From NCBI GenBank assembly GCA_030068075.1, contig CM057831.1, forward strand, positions 13,807,370 through 13,871,369: a DNA stretch of 64,000 bases. The letters are read 5' to 3'. Position numbers and translations under genes: made by a program. Below, in pieces: positions 33,791 to 45,332 of this stretch. Under the pieces are notes generated by a model, which saw only the letters and a program-made list of their open reading frames with translations, was not told the origin of the DNA and did no database searches. Source of the DNA: Paguma larvata (taxonomy: Eukaryota; Chordata; Mammalia; Carnivora; Viverridae). Each line of letters opens with the position of its first letter. Within the stretch, counting starts at the first letter, position 1.

Positions 33791-33947
33791 ATCCTCGAAG
33801 CTCAGTGAAGATGGTGTTCAGAGAAAATCAGTGGCCAGCCGTGTGAAGTTTCTCTCTCAGAAACTGTACCACCTTAATGTACTTGTTTACCTGTCTGTCT
33901 CTGTGATTAGACTGAACTTCTTGAGTGCAGCAATCATGGTTTAGTTA

Positions 33948-34156
33948 TTTTAAAGTTTATTTATTTTGAGGGAGAGAGAGAAAGCATGAATGGGGAGAGG
34001 TAGAGAGAGAGAGAGGGAGAGAGACGGAATCCCAAGCAGGCTCCGTGCTGTCAGTGCAGAGCCGGATGCGGGACTCCAACCCATGAACCTTGAGATCATG
34101 ACCTGAGCCCAAATGAAGAGGCGGACGCTTAACTGACTTAGCCACCCAGGCACCCC
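33948..34156 (-). mobile_element. CAN-SINE
   Basis: This minus-strand SINE ends GCCACCCAGGCACCCC. A short direct repeat, TTAGTTA, lies at 33941-33947 and 34163-34169 with similar flanks (CATGG / CATTG), which suggests a decayed target duplication. It ends a 15.5-kb stretch without CAN-SINEs. Confidence 0.92.
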
Positions 34157-34169
34157 ATTGTCTTAGTTA

Positions 34170-35195
34170 CTGTAGAACCACCAGGATTTATGTAGCACAA
34201 GGCTGGGGACATAATTGGTACTTGCTCATTATGGAATGAATGGAAAAAAAAATCTCAAAGGCCAAGCAGGAGAATAAAATGCTCCAGAAGCAGAGACCAC
34301 TATGGCTGGGGTTGACATTGTTTCTAACGCTCTTGGGCAACGGGTAGGAGCTGGCGTGATAGGACACGTCTCCGTGCAGCAGGACCCAGGGCAGTTGCAC
34401 CGCCGGGTCAGAGAGCTGGAGCCTTGGTAGGACACTTAAGCGGCAATGTCATCTGTGCACAGGGCACTTGGCTGGGAAAGCAACTGTGCGTCCACCGCCG
34501 CCATCTGCTTAGCTAATTCCCAGCCCACTGGCTCCGGTGTCGCTTACCTCTTAATTACCAGCCTTGGCTCCCACCTGGCTTGAGAGACCAGCTTTGCTTC
34601 CCTGTTGCATTTTAAGCAGTGACCCGGCGACCCCGTCTCTCGTGGCTGAGATTTCCTTTGGTCGCCCCCAGCCAGCCCTTCTGCTCTGAGATACCCCTAT
34701 TTCTCCCACTTAGGAGCTCAGAGTGGTCTGACGTCCTGGTGGCCCTGGCGCCTCACAGCTAGTTCTGTCCACTCCCGGGCAGCGCCCCACAGGACAAACG
34801 GGCAGTTAGAGGCTTTGAGAGTAACTGGCACAAGGTAAAACCAATTAAGAGGGCAGCTGAGAGATGTCTGGGACCGGTGGCAGGTGGGCTTTCCAAGTCG
34901 GGGTGAGGGTAATTACCTGATCTTGGATGCTCCGTATAACGTTCTTATATCCTGGAAGGGATCCTATGCTAGTTGGTGTATCTCACCCCAAAGATGTCTA
35001 TTCTTTAGCTATCCTCCCTCTAAAGAAGCTCAGCTTCCTTTTCTCCTTTTTCAAGGGGGAAAGGTGGCTAATGGGTTTATGCATCTGGGCATGGCCCCAG
35101 AGTGGAGGGCTTTCCCCAGCCGAATGGACCCTATTTGCCTCCTCTTAACTAACGCTTCTTTCTTAAATCCCAGTCAAAAGAGAAACCCCCAGATT
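34170..35195. other. Intergenic, unique; possible conserved segment
   Basis: The part 34440-34640 is repeat-free, with a reverse CTCF-like CCGCCATCTGCTTA (about 34496-34509) and homeodomain-type TAATT motifs. No gene is seen. Confidence 0.4.
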
Positions 35196-35210
35196 TACCC
35201 TTGTCTTTCT

Positions 35211-35449
35211 TTTTTTATTTTAATTTATTTAAAATTTTTTTTTAGCGTTTTTATTTTATTTTTGAGAGACATAGAGACAGAGCGTGAACAAGAGAAGGGC
35301 AAAGAGAGAGGGAGACACAGAATCTGAAGCAGGCTCCAGGCTCTGAGCCGCCAGCACAGAGTCCGATGCGAGGCTTGAACTCACAGACCGTGAGATCATG
35401 ACCTGAGCTGAAGTCGGCCGCTTAACCGACTGAGCCACCCAGGCGCCCC
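35211..35449 (-). mobile_element. CAN-SINE with perfect 15-bp target duplication
   Basis: TACCCTTGTCTTTCT flanks it exactly at 35196-35210 and 35450-35464. The intact duplication marks a fairly young insertion. Confidence 0.96.
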
Positions 35450-35464
35450 TACCCTTGTCTTTCT

Positions 35465-36589
35465 GACCTGAGTTGCTTCTCTTCTATAGGTATGCTAGTC
35501 TTTCCCTGTGTGACGGCTCCGAAAGGTAGATTTGTCCAGCACATTTGTGTGAATGAGGTCGGGAACAAGAGCCTTTATTGAGAAGCCAGCAAGAAAATGC
35601 ATTTTCTCCTTGTATCCCTTACTATCCCAAGGGGGAAGGGAAGAGAGAGGAGTCTTTTTTTCTCCTTGACTAATGAGGTTTAAGTTAAAAAAAAAAAACA
35701 TTGAAAACCAGTTTTATCTCTTTTGTCCTCGATCTCCACCGGCGAGCTATGGTCTTGGAGCTGAGCCGGCCACTGCACAGCTCGGCCAGCCATCCTCTCA
35801 CGGTCCCCCGGCCAGTCACGGAGTCAGAAATAGCTCTGGAGGAGTCAGCCATTATTGGGCCTCTTCCTACCAAACTGTGGTCTCAGGCGGAGTGTGTTCT
35901 GGGGAATTGGTAAACTGAGGCCGGCCCTTGATTAATCACAAAGTCTTCCTCAGCACATGCCTGGTGTTCTGCTAGGTCCTTTGTCCAACAGAGAAAGCCC
36001 ACGAGGAGTTTGCGTTCGAAGTAAGGAGTCCCGATTAAAGGCTCGAGGTTGGATGGAGCCACATGAAACTATTAGACACGTTTATAAAAAAAAAAAGAAG
36101 AATCCATACATTATTCAGCATTTGAATATTAAATATCTCCTAGGTGCTAAATCTTTCATATTATGCATTGAAAAGGTGGGGAGGTATGATAATCAGGATA
36201 AGCTAGGCTAACCTGAGGTGACAACAGTCCCCAGAGTCCAGAGCTTTCACACAACATAGGTTTCCGTTGGTTGCTCAGGTGACAAACGCACCCAACAAGC
36301 GTGGTCAGGAATTGTGTGTTGGGGGCCCACACGGATGGAAGCTTTCCATATTGTAGTGGTACTTTGCGGGGACATGTGAACTCTGAGGTTTCCAAAGAAG
36401 GGCAGAGAAGGATGGATGGGCACGCTGGCTTTTAACCCTCAGCCCCCATGTGACATCTGCCACTTCTGCTCATAATTCGTTGACCCGAACTAGTCGTATG
36501 TCGTATGACCGTAAGGTCATGAAAAGAAAGCTGGAAATTACAGGATTTGCGATGAGGAAAAATAATATTAATGGCAATGTTAATGAGAA
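35465..36589. other. Intergenic, no recognised feature
   Basis: There are short A runs near 35689 and 36087. Nothing that could be named is present. Confidence 0.45.
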
Positions 36590-36735
36590 ATACTTACTGA
36601 GCCTCGAGGATATAGCAGGCCCAGTTCTAAGTGCTTCAGATTCACTGACTCTTTTAATCATCTCAATAATCCTTTGTTGAAACTGAAGCTCAAAGCGTGA
36701 AGGAATTGGCCAAGGATATACCAGCGTCTGACGAA
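36590..36735 (-). repeat. MIR SINE fragment
   Basis: AATACTTACTGAGCCTCG, CAGTTCTAAGTGCTTCAG, TTTTAATCATCTCAATAATCC and GAATTGGCCAAGG follow reverse-complement MIR. Confidence 0.7.
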
Positions 36736-39700
36736 CTGGGGTTCTCTGCTGAGTTCCGAGAGATGAGGGGACGAGGGCCCATCGGAGAAGAGTAAAGGGC
36801 ATTTGGACCGGTGGCACTTGATGGCGAATAAGAGAGAAGACGTACGGTGTGAAGCAAGACAGTGGGATTCACCCGACTGACCCCGCGTCGGTTTCCTGGG
36901 GTCGGGACTGATGGGGAGAGATTCAAAAGTCAGGCCAAGGAGTTCCATTTAGTAGGAAGGAAAGAGACGCCGACGGCTTTGATGACACAGCCAAAGAATG
37001 TGTTAGGAGGAGTCTCATTGCCCTTCACTGTCCCCAGCCCGGTTCAAGCACAGGCCCTAACACACCTGGCATTTCAAAGCCCGGGGGCATTTTCAAAGTC
37101 AACCCGAGAGCCTCGTTGTCATTCTTCCAAAAGATCTCTGCACTCCAAGCCATAAAATAATTGAAGTCAGGTTGTTGGCTTTTTTTCTTTCTTTCTTTCT
37201 TTTTTTTTTTTAATTTTTACAAGAGCCATTACAAAGGTGTGAAATATTAGACACTTACGCATCTGTGAATAAGATTGTAGGCTAAAACGTGTGAGTTCCC
37301 GTCTCGGCTAATGAACCGGAATATGGTTTTAATTTTTGAACTGCAAAAATGTTCCGCCTTGTTTTTGATGGTCCCTACAGAAGACTCTGTATTTTAATAA
37401 TTCAGTGCAGCCTAATTACTTTAATTAATCACCTTCTTTTCAGAGATGTCAGTGGGCTTCCTTATTTTCTTGTGACTATAGGTACTGCCGGGAGTTTTAA
37501 GAAATTTAAAAAATAATAGGTGTAATCGCACAGGTTAACCCTTTCATGCACACTCTGTCATTCTCATCGGATGGATGAGATTGTACCCCAAGCTCCTGTC
37601 TCGTTTGTCACACTCCCTGCCCGTGACCGGTTAACAAAACTCTCTCTGGTCACTCTGTGCCCGAAAAACTGCTGTCTGGAGACAAAAGTAAAATGCTATT
37701 TAGAGCAAGTCAATATTTTTGCATCTTTCTGAGTCATGATGAATATACTGGGAATGACAATAGCTTTTATTGTACAACCAATATAATTTGCCTCCCTTGC
37801 AGGAAAACATAATTAGCTATAGTTCACACGCTGGCAACGAATATGGGCTCATGTCTGAAGTTTGTCTGTGGGTGGAGAGTCCTTTCTGGATCCGAGTGGG
37901 GGGTGTCCCCTCCTGGCTCCTGCCCCAGGCTGACTGGGGTTAACTAGGCCCACCACTTGACTTTGGGGACCTTGGTTAGTTCTTTGCATCAAAGAGTGAC
38001 AACGCTTTTCTACGGAGTTAATAATACATAAGTTGCATATTTAGAGGTTTAAATTTAGAGCCTGGCCTTGAATACAATCTGTATCGCTTAAAACAGCACT
38101 GTAATATTGATTTTTCAACTCGACCCATAATTCTCTCTCTCTCTCCCCCCCCCCACCCCCCATGAAACAGACAGCTTACAATTTTTATCCATTTCCCCCG
38201 TAAATGGAGAAGGGCCCTTAACTGGTTCATATATTAAGACATAGGGTAACTTCCTTTATCTGTCCTGGGACCAGTATGTCCCCCTTGGCGGCTTCTCGGC
38301 CCCCCGCTCCCCGGCGTGGGTTGGCTGCCTGCAGCATCATTACCATGCATTTTACACTCCCTGGCACTACTCTCCGGGGCCTCCGCTTAGTTCAGGCGGG
38401 GCAGCTTTGTAAGCAGTCTGGGGTTTTATGAGAACTGAGGACGAAGTGAGGTTTGAGTGGAGACCTTGTGTGAAGTACATCTCCCAGGATTCCTGGTAAA
38501 AGGCTGCAAGGAGGCCTCCCGTTTGGGGCTCAAGGTTGAATGCTTTTATTTTGAAATGCTGACTGAAATCAATTTTACTCCACCCCGACTTTGGCTTTGA
38601 ACTGAAGCATTCACACGCTACCTGTCACCTGAAGGGTGCAATTAGGGTCTGCACTTGGAGCTGTGTTTTCTATCAGTGCTGAGGGGTGGAGTGAGCAGAG
38701 CCTGGCTCGAAGAAAAAGAAAGGCAGGTTAAAAAGTCCCCCTTTTGGTTTTATCTCCTCCCATTTTCTGCTCGTGCCCCTCCCTCCATCCTTCCACATCT
38801 CCCAACAAGCTCAGAAAGTCACAGAAATCTGTAAGAAAGAAACTGATAATCAGATCAAGTCTTGCCATGGATCCAATAAAGGCTTGTGGTTGAAAACCTT
38901 CTCGGTCCTTCTGAGTCTCCTAAAATCTTCTACTGCAATCAGAGATGTTAATTGGTTGAAACTGCCTGTGGTCTTAGGAAGTGCTCCGATTACAAGAAGA
39001 AATCCTTTTATGTTGCTGGATTCCCGCCACAGAATCTCTGAAGTAGGACTCTGGCAGAGCTTGAGCCCCCTCCGGGGTGTAAATAAACTGGCCAGGTCTA
39101 TAACCCAATAAGAAGTCAATTTATTGCATGTGTGTTTCAAGTCACCCTGCCCAAACTCTGCACATTTATTAAAGAAAAGGTGTGGGTTACAGCCGGAGTC
39201 CAGACAATGGACTACGGCAAGGGAGGTGGATGATTGTCAAGTCTACACAGTCAGCGGAGGGAAAGAAGGGGCCCTGCAGGGATCAAAGCGTCTCTTCCTG
39301 CCCAAGTTTGCAAGGAACTTTCTAGAATCAAGCAGCTGAGCATGACTGGCACGCAAAACTGCTCACTTTCCTAGGCTGGCGGCTGAGACTCAAACGGCTT
39401 AAGTGGGTGAACGTTTTATTGCCCGGGTCCGGAAACCCGGGGGTGACACGCTTTGCCTCTCTGCGCGCGCACGTGCCTGTTAGCAGAACCGGAGGTTTCG
39501 CTGGGCCAGATCTTGCTGTGACCCACCGAGACGCCAGGACAGCGTGTTGGGAGCCTTGGGCAGGGAACATGCTGAGCCCCTGGCTTACGCACACAGTGCG
39601 CGGTTTCACTCACATCGCAAAAGGTTGCTTGGGGTTCACTGATTGTGATCAGGACTAGACGAAGCCTCAAAGGCTCCCCCCACCCCAAAGCTCCAGCATA

Positions 39701-40929
39701 ATTATGTTCCCTGAACGGTGTGTGGCAGCAGGGTGAGGGTGTGAAATGTGCCCGCTCTCGTTTGCATACTGCTCCAGACTGTCGGTGACAGTGAGCTATT
39801 AGTGAAACCCAGGACTGTGTGAACAAAGCTGCCTGCCTCTTAAATTGCTCATTCTTCAGCATTAGTCCATCGGACACCACTACCCACCTACAACTTAAAA
39901 AAATAAACCAAAAAAAAAAAAAACCCTCCCATAAATGTACAGTACCCCACTTTATTTTAACATAGCAAATACAATAATAGTCCAGCCAGTCTTTCTTTCT
40001 TTCTTTCTTTTCTTTTTTTTTTTTTTTTGGGTGGCTTCCCCCCCACCCTCCATCCCCTTCATTCTCATTGGCTCCTGCGGAATCCCAGGGAACCAATGGG
40101 ATTCCTCTTCTTCATTCATGTCCTAGCAACAAGCCCTGTTCCAATCTTTCTCTGCCAAACTAACACCTGAAAAATTACATCATGAATAATGGCAAAAGCA
40201 GCAAGGGCCAGAGAAGGGCCTTCCCCCCCCCCCCTTTTTCTTTTTCTTTCTTTCGTTCTTTCTTTCTCTGGCTCTTCTTTTTTTTTTTCCCCATCTGTTT
40301 GCTGCAGAGTTCGTTTAAGGTGTTTTAGTCTAGTTTCTTAAAGCGACAATGTCCTAGATTTTTCCCTGTGTGTGTGTGCGTGTGTGCGTGTGTGTTTCCA
40401 GCACATCGGTGAACATATAAAATATAAAATGAACAGTAATTAAACGTAGCGAAAGGCCTTCAGGTGAAGTGAGGGGAAAACATTTCATTAGTCGTGTTCC
40501 CTGAACAGTCCCTTTAACGGTCCTCTTGCAGGGAAGCCCTCGGAGTGGAGAAATAGATTGTTCACATAGTATATTCTTTGGGAAATGACTAAAATATCCC
40601 AAACCGCAGAAGTTGCCCACCCACTCTCCCGTACGAAAATACAGCCCTTCCTGGTGGCTTCTCTCGCTGCGGTTAACTATACCCAAGGCTCTTTCTACTC
40701 CGACGTTGGAATAAAGGGCTCATTCTGTTAAGGGGGTCTTGGAGCCAGGGGAGGAACTGCCTTAGGAATCTCGGAAAGGTGTTGGGTTGTCGCGGTGAGG
40801 GGCTCCAGGGTGGGAGCGCCGTGAGCACGTGTGTGTCTGTGCACGTGCAGGGCTGCAAATGCAGACAGGCAGCTGGGAAAAATGCAAGAACAACGAGATC
40901 CAGATGACCAGGGAGGAAGGAGGTTGGGA
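36736..40929. other. Intergenic unique block upstream of the CpG island
   Basis: This is almost free of interspersed repeats. Simple repeats are (TTTC)n near 37183-37202, (TC)n and C-run at 38130-38160, (TTTC)n near 39991-40010 and 40233-40265, and an alternating GT/GC tract at 40369-40397. AT-rich parts at 37220-37860 and 38540-38660 carry homeodomain-like TTAATTAATC and similar motifs, and could be conserved enhancers. No gene is recognised. Confidence 0.5.
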
Positions 40930-41480
40930 GAGGAATCAGGAGGGGGAGGTGAGGCGATAGGGGGGTGGGGGCCTCGGGGGAGGGCGGGGGCCGCGGAGGA
41001 AAAGGCTGCTGCGCGCGCAGGCTCCTTCTCTCCAAGTGTGCAGGGGTTTCTAATGAAAATGTCCACCCTTCTAGGCATTTTTCAAGCCCCAGACGTTGAT
41101 TTGCCGCTTCCGGCTTCCCCCACCCCACCCAGTCTAGCGCAGACGGCGAGCCGAGAGGCGCAGACACAAAGAACTGCAGCCTTGCGCGCGCGCCCGGGGA
41201 GGAGAGGGCGGCGGTTAGCACCTGCTCGCGTGCGCGCGCACCGCGCGCAGCCGGCCCCCTCCCCACCCCCACCCCCCGCCCCGCCGGCCTCCTTCGCTCC
41301 CAGGCGCCGAGGCCCGCGCACCCTGGCGCCCCGGTCTCCTCGTCAGCGGCTGCGGAGTGCCCGCGGCACCGGTGGGCAGGGCCCCAGGGCCCCGGAGGCC
41401 GTCTCGGGTGCCTCGCTCGGGAAGCAGAAAATAGATATATTTGGTGTCTGGCTCAGACGCGGGGTTTGCAGCTCGCCTCA
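40930..41480. promoter_or_regulatory. CpG island, candidate promoter
   Basis: GC content is very high and CpG is dense. By eye about 44 CpGs lie in 41101-41460, with alternating CG runs at 41184-41192 and 41226-41248. Nothing else in the intergenic part comes near this. It is about 32 kb past the SORL1 stop, so it is not the SORL1 promoter. A non-coding RNA start or an unannotated gene start is the simplest reading. The long open frame 40831-41508 is explained by high GC. Confidence 0.75.
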
Positions 41481-41554
41481 GCCAGCGCCTTGGCAGCGGA
41501 GTGGTTAGAGGTGCTGGCAGACAGTCTGCCTTGGTACTTGTGAAACCGCATGAC

Positions 41555-41562
41555 TATATAAG
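41555..41562 (+). promoter_or_regulatory. TATA box (TATATAAG)
   Basis: GACTATATAAGGCCCGG is a textbook TATA box in a GC-rich flank, 75 bases past the edge of the CpG island. It predicts plus-strand initiation near 41585-41595. No translated product is evident downstream, so a non-coding transcript would be expected. Confidence 0.45.
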
Positions 41563-41594
41563 GCCCGGGAAGCCGAGAGAAGGGTGCCAACCCG

Positions 41595-42285
41595 AGGGAT
41601 GGGACGGCGAGGGAGGGGAGAGGGCATTGCAGGGGGCCAGGGCTGGAGATGGGCCCCTTCTCCATCCCCCCGCACGTTGCGGCAGGGATAATAACTCCTG
41701 CAGACGTTCTGTGACCCACTGTGGAATAATCGAGAAACAGTAAAGGGCGGGGAGGGGTAGGAGGGCAGCTGGACCAGGCATCTGCAGGAATAGATGCTCT
41801 TTCCCTGGGGGCGTGCCTGGCAGCTGTCTCCTCCTCTGGCTCGAGAGTCAGCTGGCTTCAGGGCAGGCCGGGGAGGGGACCCAGAAGTCCAAAGTCTGAA
41901 ATAGGGTAGAGTATACCACATTCCATGGTAGAGAGAATTTGGGTCCCCTAGCCCCGCGGGCAATTTTGGAGACACAGCTGGGCAAGCCAGGCCAGTGAAA
42001 AGGCAGTAGGCGGGGGGAAGGAACGCTGGGATAGCAGGTGGGTGCCAACCGTGAGTTCTGGCTTTGGCAGGGAGATCCATCTAGAGCAGACCCATCGTTG
42101 CCGTCGGAGCGTCGGATCAGTTCGTAGAACAGCGTCTAGAACGTGCAGAGAGTAAGTACTCAATCACGGTAGACGTTATTATCACCACCGCCCACTGGCC
42201 TGATGAACGGGTCTAGAATCTCGAGTTAGAAGCGATGCCGTCCCCAACTGCATCCACCCGGAAGTGCTCTCTTCCGAGGTGTAAC
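41595..42285. other. Region downstream of the candidate promoter
   Basis: It is GC-rich up to about 42150. GT donors (for example AGAGTAAGT near 42150) are present but no exon can be defined. No repeat is recognised. Confidence 0.4.
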
Positions 42286-42289
42286 ACTT

Positions 42290-42865
42290 TTCTGCTTTTC
42301 TTCCCACCTGTCAGGCCCTCCTGGTCATTGTTCTTTGTGGCACCCGTGTCCTTGGCGAGGCCTTGATGGTTGGTTCTCCTCTGGGCTCTGTCTCAGGCCC
42401 CTACTCTTCCGCCCTCACACCTCCCCTTATGCCATCCCCTCCTCCCCAAGGTCTGGATGACTCGTCCCACCCCGATGGCTGCGGTAGCACAGCTCCAGCC
42501 CACATCTTCCACCTTTCAGGACTTTTCTAGATGAGTCTCCTCCAGGTACTTTCGATTGGGTGTGTCTCTCATGTCCTCCTCCCACCCCCGATTGCTTCCA
42601 GGTCTGACCTCATCGCTCCCGCTCAGGAGTTGCTCCCAGGACATGCCTTTGACCTTTCTCTCTCCCTGCCTTTGGGGCTTCATCTTCTGTTTCACTGTCT
42701 CCCTCGTACTTAGGACTCCTGCCACACTGATCTTCCCTTGCTTCCTTCGAAATGCTTTCCTCTCCGACACTGGGGCTTTAGAATGCAAAATGCACCCCTC
42801 CACTAGATAGGTCCTACCCACTTGTCCTTAAACTCTCAACTAGATGGGCACCTCGAGGAGTCTTA
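42290..42865 (+). mobile_element. L2 LINE, sense (left part)
   Basis: CTTCTGTTTCACTGTCTCC, GACTCCTGCCACACTGATC and CTTTCCTCTCCGACACTGG fit the 3' part of L2. It is interrupted by a SINE and continues to the terminus at 43106-43315. Confidence 0.55.
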
Positions 42866-42879
42866 CCCTGCCCCCTTTA

Positions 42880-43091
42880 TTTATTTATTTATTTAAAAAA
42901 TTTTATTATTTATTTTGGGGGAGCTCATGTGGGGGAGGGGCTGAGAGAGGGGGACAGAGGATCCCAAGCAGGCTCTGCCCTGACAGGCTAACAGCAGTGA
43001 GCCCGAGGTGGGGCTCGAACTCACAAACCATCAGATCATGATGCCGGCCGAAGTTGGATGCCCAACCCACTAGCCCCCCAGGCGCCCCTCC
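42880..43091 (-). mobile_element. CAN-SINE inserted in L2
   Basis: The minus-strand SINE is flanked by the perfect 14-bp repeat CCCTGCCCCCTTTA at 42866-42879 and 43092-43105. Confidence 0.95.
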
Positions 43092-43105
43092 CCCTGCCCC
43101 CTTTA

Positions 43106-43315
43106 GACTCAGCCACGTTCCTTTTCTCTGTGGTCGCATAGATCCGTACAGCTTCCTCTGGCTTAGAATTGCACATTCTGCTTATTTGATTACTGTCTGC
43201 CTCACCCAAGGACTAGAATGCTGCCAGCATAGAGACTTCCATTTTTTTTCACCATTATAACCTTAACTCGCTAGCATATAGTGGGTGCTTAAAGAATATT
43301 TGTTGGATAAATAAA
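43106..43315 (+). mobile_element. L2 LINE, sense (terminus)
   Basis: TAGCATATAGTGGGTGCTTAAAGAATATTTGTTGGATAAATAAATAA is the L2 3' end. It belongs with the part at 42290-42865. Confidence 0.7.
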
Positions 43316-43477
43316 TAAAAGAAACTCTCCCAACCGTGTGCCACCCTTCAACTTGATATATATAATTTCTTGCTATACATGAATGTAGAATCCAGTGAGG
43401 TTGAGAACAAAGCCCTGTACTTTTAGTTCAATTTATATAATCTTTTTTGATTATTTAAAATCAACACTACTGAAGCG

Positions 43478-44204
43478 TACCAACGTACCTTGTTTTATTT
43501 CACTCTGCCTTATTTCACTTTAGAGATACTGCATTCTTTACAAATTGAAGGTTTGTAGCAAACCCTGCACCGAGCGAGTCTGGTGGCACCATTTTTTCCA
43601 ACAGCATTTGCTCACTTCGTGTCTCTGGGTCGCATTTTGGTAATTCTTGCAATAGTTCAAACCTTTTCATTATTGTCGTATTTGTTATGGTGACCTGTGA
43701 TCCATGATTATGATTCGCCGAAAGCTCAGATGATGGTTAGTGGTTTTTAGTGATAAAATATTTTTATTTATTTAAAAGTATTTTTAATGTTAAATTATTC
43801 TTTAGAGAGAGAGACAGACGTGAGTGGGGGAGAGGCAGAGAGAGGGGGAGACATAGAATCCAAAGCAGGCTCCAGGCTTCCAGCTGTCAGCACAGAGCCT
43901 GATGCGGGGTTCGAATTCACCAACCACGAGATCATGACCTGAGCCGAAGTCAGACGCTTAATTGACTGAGGCACCCAGGCTCCCTAAGTGATGAAATATT
44001 TTTAAATTAAGGTATGTACATGGTCTTAGACATAATGCTATTGTACACTTTATAGACTACATATAGGGTAAACATAACTTTTATATGCATTGGGAAACCA
44101 AAATACTCATTTGACTCTCCCAACTGCTATATTGCTTTATTGCTGAATCTACTATATTGCGGTGGTCTGGAACCTAAGGGCAGTATCTTTGAGGCGTGCC
44201 TATA
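43478..44204. mobile_element. Internally deleted Tigger1-like DNA transposon
   Basis: Both ends of a Tigger1-type (Tc1/mariner superfamily) element are present. On the left are TACCTTGTTTTATTTCACTCTG, AGATACTGCATTCTTTACAAATTGAAGGTTTG and TTGCTCACTTCGTGTCTCTG. On the right are TATGCATTGGGAAACCAAAA, TTGCGGTGGTCTGGAACC and GAGGCGTGCCTATA. The internal transposase region is missing, so it is a short non-coding copy. A later SINE splits it at 43767-43986. Confidence 0.85.
43767..43986 (-). mobile_element. CAN-SINE inserted in the Tigger element
   Basis: The direct repeats AGTGATAAAATATTTTTA (43749-43766) and AGTGATGAAATATTTTTA (43987-44004) differ at one base. The insertion is younger than the transposon it splits. 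Confidence 0.95.
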
Positions 44205-44436
44205 ATTTACATTTAAATTACATGCATTAAAATATACCACTGCCTCATGATATAGAACACTTCATTGCTTACCATGCTTCTTTGCAGGCAATCTTCAACC
44301 TTCCCTTAACCCAGGCAGCCGTAAATCTGTTTCTGTCACTATTGATGAGTATGGTAGTGCCTGTTCTAGAATTTCATGTAAAGAAATCATCCAGAATGTA
44401 TTATTTGTGTCTGGCTATGTTTACTCAGTATGTTTT

Positions 44437-44653
44437 TTTAAATTTATTTTTAATGTTTATTTACTTTTGAAGGAGAGAGAGACAGAGCTTGAGTGGGAGG
44501 AGCAGAGAGAGAGGGAGACACAGAATCCGAAGCAGGCTCCAGGCTTCGAGTTGTCAGCCTAGAGCCCCACGCGGGGCTTGAACCCACAAACCGGGAGATC
44601 ATGTTCCTGAGCCAAAGTTGGACACTCAACCGACTGAGCCACCCAGGCGCACC
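44437..44653 (-). mobile_element. CAN-SINE inserted in L1
   Basis: The direct repeats TACTCAGTATGTTTT (44422-44436) and TACTCAGTAGGTTTT (44654-44668) differ at one base. Confidence 0.95.
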
Positions 44654-45210
44654 TACTCAGTAGGTTTTCGAGATTCATTCATGGTAGCATATGTTAGTAC
44701 TTCGGTAGTTTGATCTTTTTATTGCTGAGAAATCTTCCATTATAAGGATAAATCACAATTTCTTTATGTATTATTCATCTGTTGGTGGACATTCGGGTTG
44801 TCTCCAGTTTGAGCTGTTATGGTTAAACCAGTCTCAAACATTTCTCTGTAAGTCTTTGTATGGACACGTCTTGTGCTTCTCTTGGGTAAATGCCTCACGG
44901 TAGAATTATCAAGCCATAGGGCGGATGTAGGCTTAACTTCATTAGAAACTGTCAGTTTAAACTGACCTTATCATGAGGCAGTGGTATATTTTAACTGTCA
45001 GTTTTCTAAAGAGTGGTCTCGTTTTGTTCTCCTACCCGCAACGTATGAGTTGTTCCGCGTGCTTGCCGACGCCTGTTACTGTGTGTCGTGCTATCTCATT
45101 GTGTCATTAATTTTAATTTCCGTGATGATGAATGATATTGAGCTTTTCTCATATGCTTGGCTCTTCATATTATCTTTATTTGTGAAGCGTTTATTCAAAT
45201 CTTTGGTGTC

Positions 45211-45332
45211 TTATTTATTTATTTATGTTTATTCATTTATTTAAGTCATCTGTACACCCAATGTGGAGCTCAGACTTACGACCCTGAGATCGAGAGTCAC
45301 AGGTTCTTCCAGCTGAGTCAGCCAGGCGCGCC
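45211..45332 (-). mobile_element. Short CAN-SINE of an older subfamily
   Basis: The sequence CACCCAATGTGGAGCTCAGACTTACGACCCTGAGATC is a head region different from the others, closer to the general carnivore type. The perfect 10-bp repeat CTTTGGTGTC lies at 45201-45210 and 45333-45342. Confidence 0.85.

Noticed and set aside
35256..35438. Recurrent small peptides of the type MAQSVKRPTSAQVMISR… seen on many SINE copies
   Set aside because: They are translations of the conserved CAN-SINE body in the same frame, not a gene family.
39416..40096. 226-codon minus-strand open frame
   Set aside because: It runs through poly(K)-coding (TTTC) repeats and has no domain.
40831..41508. 225-codon open frame across the CpG island
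   Set aside because: Arg/Ala/Pro-rich translation produced by high GC. Long frames are open on both strands there.
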